Positions 62,680 through 64,000 of a stretch of DNA of 64,000 nucleotides are shown one piece after another; position 1 is the first letter of the stretch; the number at the start of each line of letters is the position of its first letter. The notes under the pieces are model-generated. The model was given only the letters and a program-made list of their open reading frames with translations. It was not told the DNA's origin and did not search any database. Position numbers and translations under genes: made by a program. The DNA is from Dyella choica (lineage in GTDB: Bacteria; Pseudomonadota; Gammaproteobacteria; Xanthomonadales; Rhodanobacteraceae). The stretch covers positions 434,001 to 498,000 of the forward strand of contig NZ_RYYV01000001.1 in assembly GCF_003977665.1 (NCBI RefSeq). The letters run 5' to 3'.

Positions 62680-64000
62680 CTATGCGGACAAGCTCTGTGG
62701 TCCGATCCGCTCCCGCAGAGCCTGCCACAACCGCTGCTGCTGTGTCTCGCTCAACGGCTCGTTGCGGCGATCAGTGAGCTGGAAAAAGTCCTCCACGCGC
62801 TCGCCAAACGTCGCAATGCGGGCATCGTGCACACGCACCTCGCAAGCCATCATCACTTGTGTGACAGCGGCAAGCAGGCCGGGACGGTCGCTACATACCA
62901 GCGCCATCTGCGTGCGTCCATCGGATTGCTTGAAATCGATGCGCGGCGTCATCTGAAAGTGCTTCAAATGCCGCGACATGCTGCGTCGTGACGGCATGAT
63001 CTGCGCCGACTGCAGCAGGGCCCGATGCAGGCGTTGCTGCAATTCCTCCGCCCGCTCGGGGCTCGCTGGTTTCTGCGTTTCCGCTTCCAGCAGCGCAAAG
63101 GTGTCCATCGCCTTGCCGTCAGGCGAGCTGAGCACGCGCGCCTCCATCACCGAAAAGTGCAGGCGGTCCAGCATGGCGGTGACGTTGGCGAACAGGCCGT
63201 CTCGATCCGGCGCATAGACGAACAATTCGGTGCTGCCGCGCACCGACAGCGGATTCACCGAAATCAGCGGCAACTTGCCTTGCCCGCTCAGGATTTGGGC
63301 GCTCTGCCAGGCGATCTGCTCCGGCCGATGGCGCAGAAAGCTGACCATCGGGAAGCTGTCCCACAGCCGTTCAACCGCCATGCGGTCGTTGCCATCGGCC
63401 ATCAGCAAGGCCATGGCCTGCTCGCGGCATACCTGCACGCGCGCAACTGCGCCGGACGACGGCTTGGCCTCGCGGCGCAGGGCATAGCGTGTGGCGGTAT
63501 AGAGGTCCGCAAGCAGGCGGTCCTTCCACGCATTCCACAGGCGCGGACTGGTGCCAATGATGTCGGCGATGGTGAGCAGGTACAGCTGCCCCAGTCGTTC
63601 GCGCCCTGCCACGCTCTCGGCGAAACGGTGCACCACATCCGGATCGGTGATGTCCTGGCGCTGAGCGGTGGTGCTCATCAGCAGATGCCAGCGCACCAGC
63701 CACGCCACGCGTTCGATGTCTTCCTCAGGCAGGCCCAGTTTCCTGCCGAAGGAACGCGCATCTTCTTCGCCAAGCACGGAATGATCCCCCCCCCTTCCCT
63801 TGGCGATGTCATGAAACAGCGCCGCAAGCAGCAGCACTTCAGGCTTGGGCAAGGTCGCCCACACTTCGCATGCGAGCGGAAATTCGGCTTGCGTGGATGC
63901 ATCGGCGAATCGCGCAACGTTGCGCAGTACGCGCAGCGTGTGCTCGTCCACGGTGTAGACGTGGAACAAGTCGTATTGCATGCGGCCGAACACTTTGCCA
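62680..64000 (-). CDS. glnD: Bifunctional uridylyltransferase/uridylyl-removing enzyme GlnD (partial)
   Basis: C-terminal half of GlnD, cut by the window end at its 5' side (about 440 codons present of about 880). It senses glutamine and modifies PII. Seen are the HD domain with ALFHDIAKGRGGDHS (uridylyl-removing site) and two C-terminal ACT domains, the last with MALVCSDRPGLLAAV. The coding sequence has an uninterrupted G8 run across that HD motif. The dapD neighbour follows downstream, a conserved layout. Confidence 0.94.
   Translation of the reverse strand, partial: GKVFGRMQYDLFHVYTVDEHTLRVLRNVARFADASTQAEFPLACEVWATLPKPEVLLLAALFHDIAKGRGGDHSVLGEEDARSFGRKLGLPEEDIERVAWLVRWHLLMSTTAQRQDITDPDVVHRFAESVAGRERLGQLYLLTIADIIGTSPRLWNAWKDRLLADLYTATRYALRREAKPSSGAVARVQVCREQAMALLMADGNDRMAVERLWDSFPMVSFLRHRPEQIAWQSAQILSGQGKLPLISVNPLSVRGSTELFVYAPDRDGLFANVTAMLDRLHFSVMEARVLSSPDGKAMDTFALLEAETQKPASPERAEELQQRLHRALLQSAQIMPSRRSMSRHLKHFQMTPRIDFKQSDGRTQMALVCSDRPGLLAAVTQVMMACEVRVHDARIATFGERVEDFFQLTDRRNEPLSETQQQRLWQALRERIGPQSLSA

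Noticed and set aside
1-64000. CRISPR arrays, tRNA or rRNA genes, prophage or integrase
   Set aside because: No regularly spaced direct repeats, no tRNA-like T-arm signatures and no phage or integrase-like coding regions were found on either strand.

Overview
The window is a gene-dense, high-GC chromosomal segment from a gammaproteobacterium, most likely of the Xanthomonadales and probably the Rhodanobacteraceae (Dyella, Luteibacter, Rhodanobacter or Frateuria type). This rests on the repertoire (Mfd, RlmJ, RlmKL, ParC, MinCDE, GlnD-DapD-DapE, Slp, TesB, a bacterial arginyl/leucyl-transferase, DUF6491- and DUF2007-like proteins) and on dispersed palindromes next to stop codons. The genus is an inference. 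I see no rRNA, tRNA, CRISPR array, prophage or transposase gene; almost everything looks like core chromosome.

Layout. 1-8.1 kb: AsmA-like protein, DMT exporter, a divergent LysR/oxidoreductase pair, RlmJ, Slp lipoprotein, CDF metal transporter and a GNAT acetyltransferase. 8.3-14.1 kb: mfd, convergent with an overlapping ergothioneine pair egtB-egtD. 14.3-21.1 kb: two small secreted proteins sharing a terminator, RlmKL with an overlapping hydrolase, amidase, TesB, a DUF2007 protein, a 271-bp cloverleaf palindrome, and bpt. 21.2-25.6 kb: membrane-anchored FMN glutamate synthase-like protein, PurT and a transglutaminase. 25.7-26.9 kb: a two-gene SPFH plus ribbon-helix-helix unit with a perfect 11-bp dyad in its promoter. 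27-33.7 kb: copper-delivery genes (SCO, PCuAC) and a metallophosphoesterase, convergent with CtaG and a three-gene Gld-type ABC transporter. 33.8-37.4 kb: an SRPBCC/GyrI-like fusion and a DesK/DesR-like two-component system.

37.7-45.4 kb: GNAT, minC-minD-minE, a putative HEXXH zincin, a family 9 glycosyltransferase, FluC with a DUF190 PII-like partner, Cfa, TraB/GumN and a lipoprotein. 45.5-51.9 kb: parC, a secreted protein, then hydrolase, two small EamA/SMR-like membrane proteins, ACP and ketosynthase in one direction. 51.9-55.7 kb: NUDIX, phosphodiester glycosidase and penicillin acylase. 56.1-58.8 kb: secreted protein, FadL porin and DUF2147 protein. 58.9-64 kb, minus strand: glnD (cut by the window end), a PepSY-like protein, then dapD, an alkaline-ceramidase-like membrane protein, a Spx/ArsC-like protein and dapE, tightly overlapping.

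The best candidates for less described biology are the SPFH/RHH unit with its operator, the 271-bp palindromic element and its solo arms, the ceramidase-like gene inside the DAP operon, and the hydrolase/SMR-pair/ACP/ketosynthase cassette. All functions are read from sequence motifs; no database search was possible.
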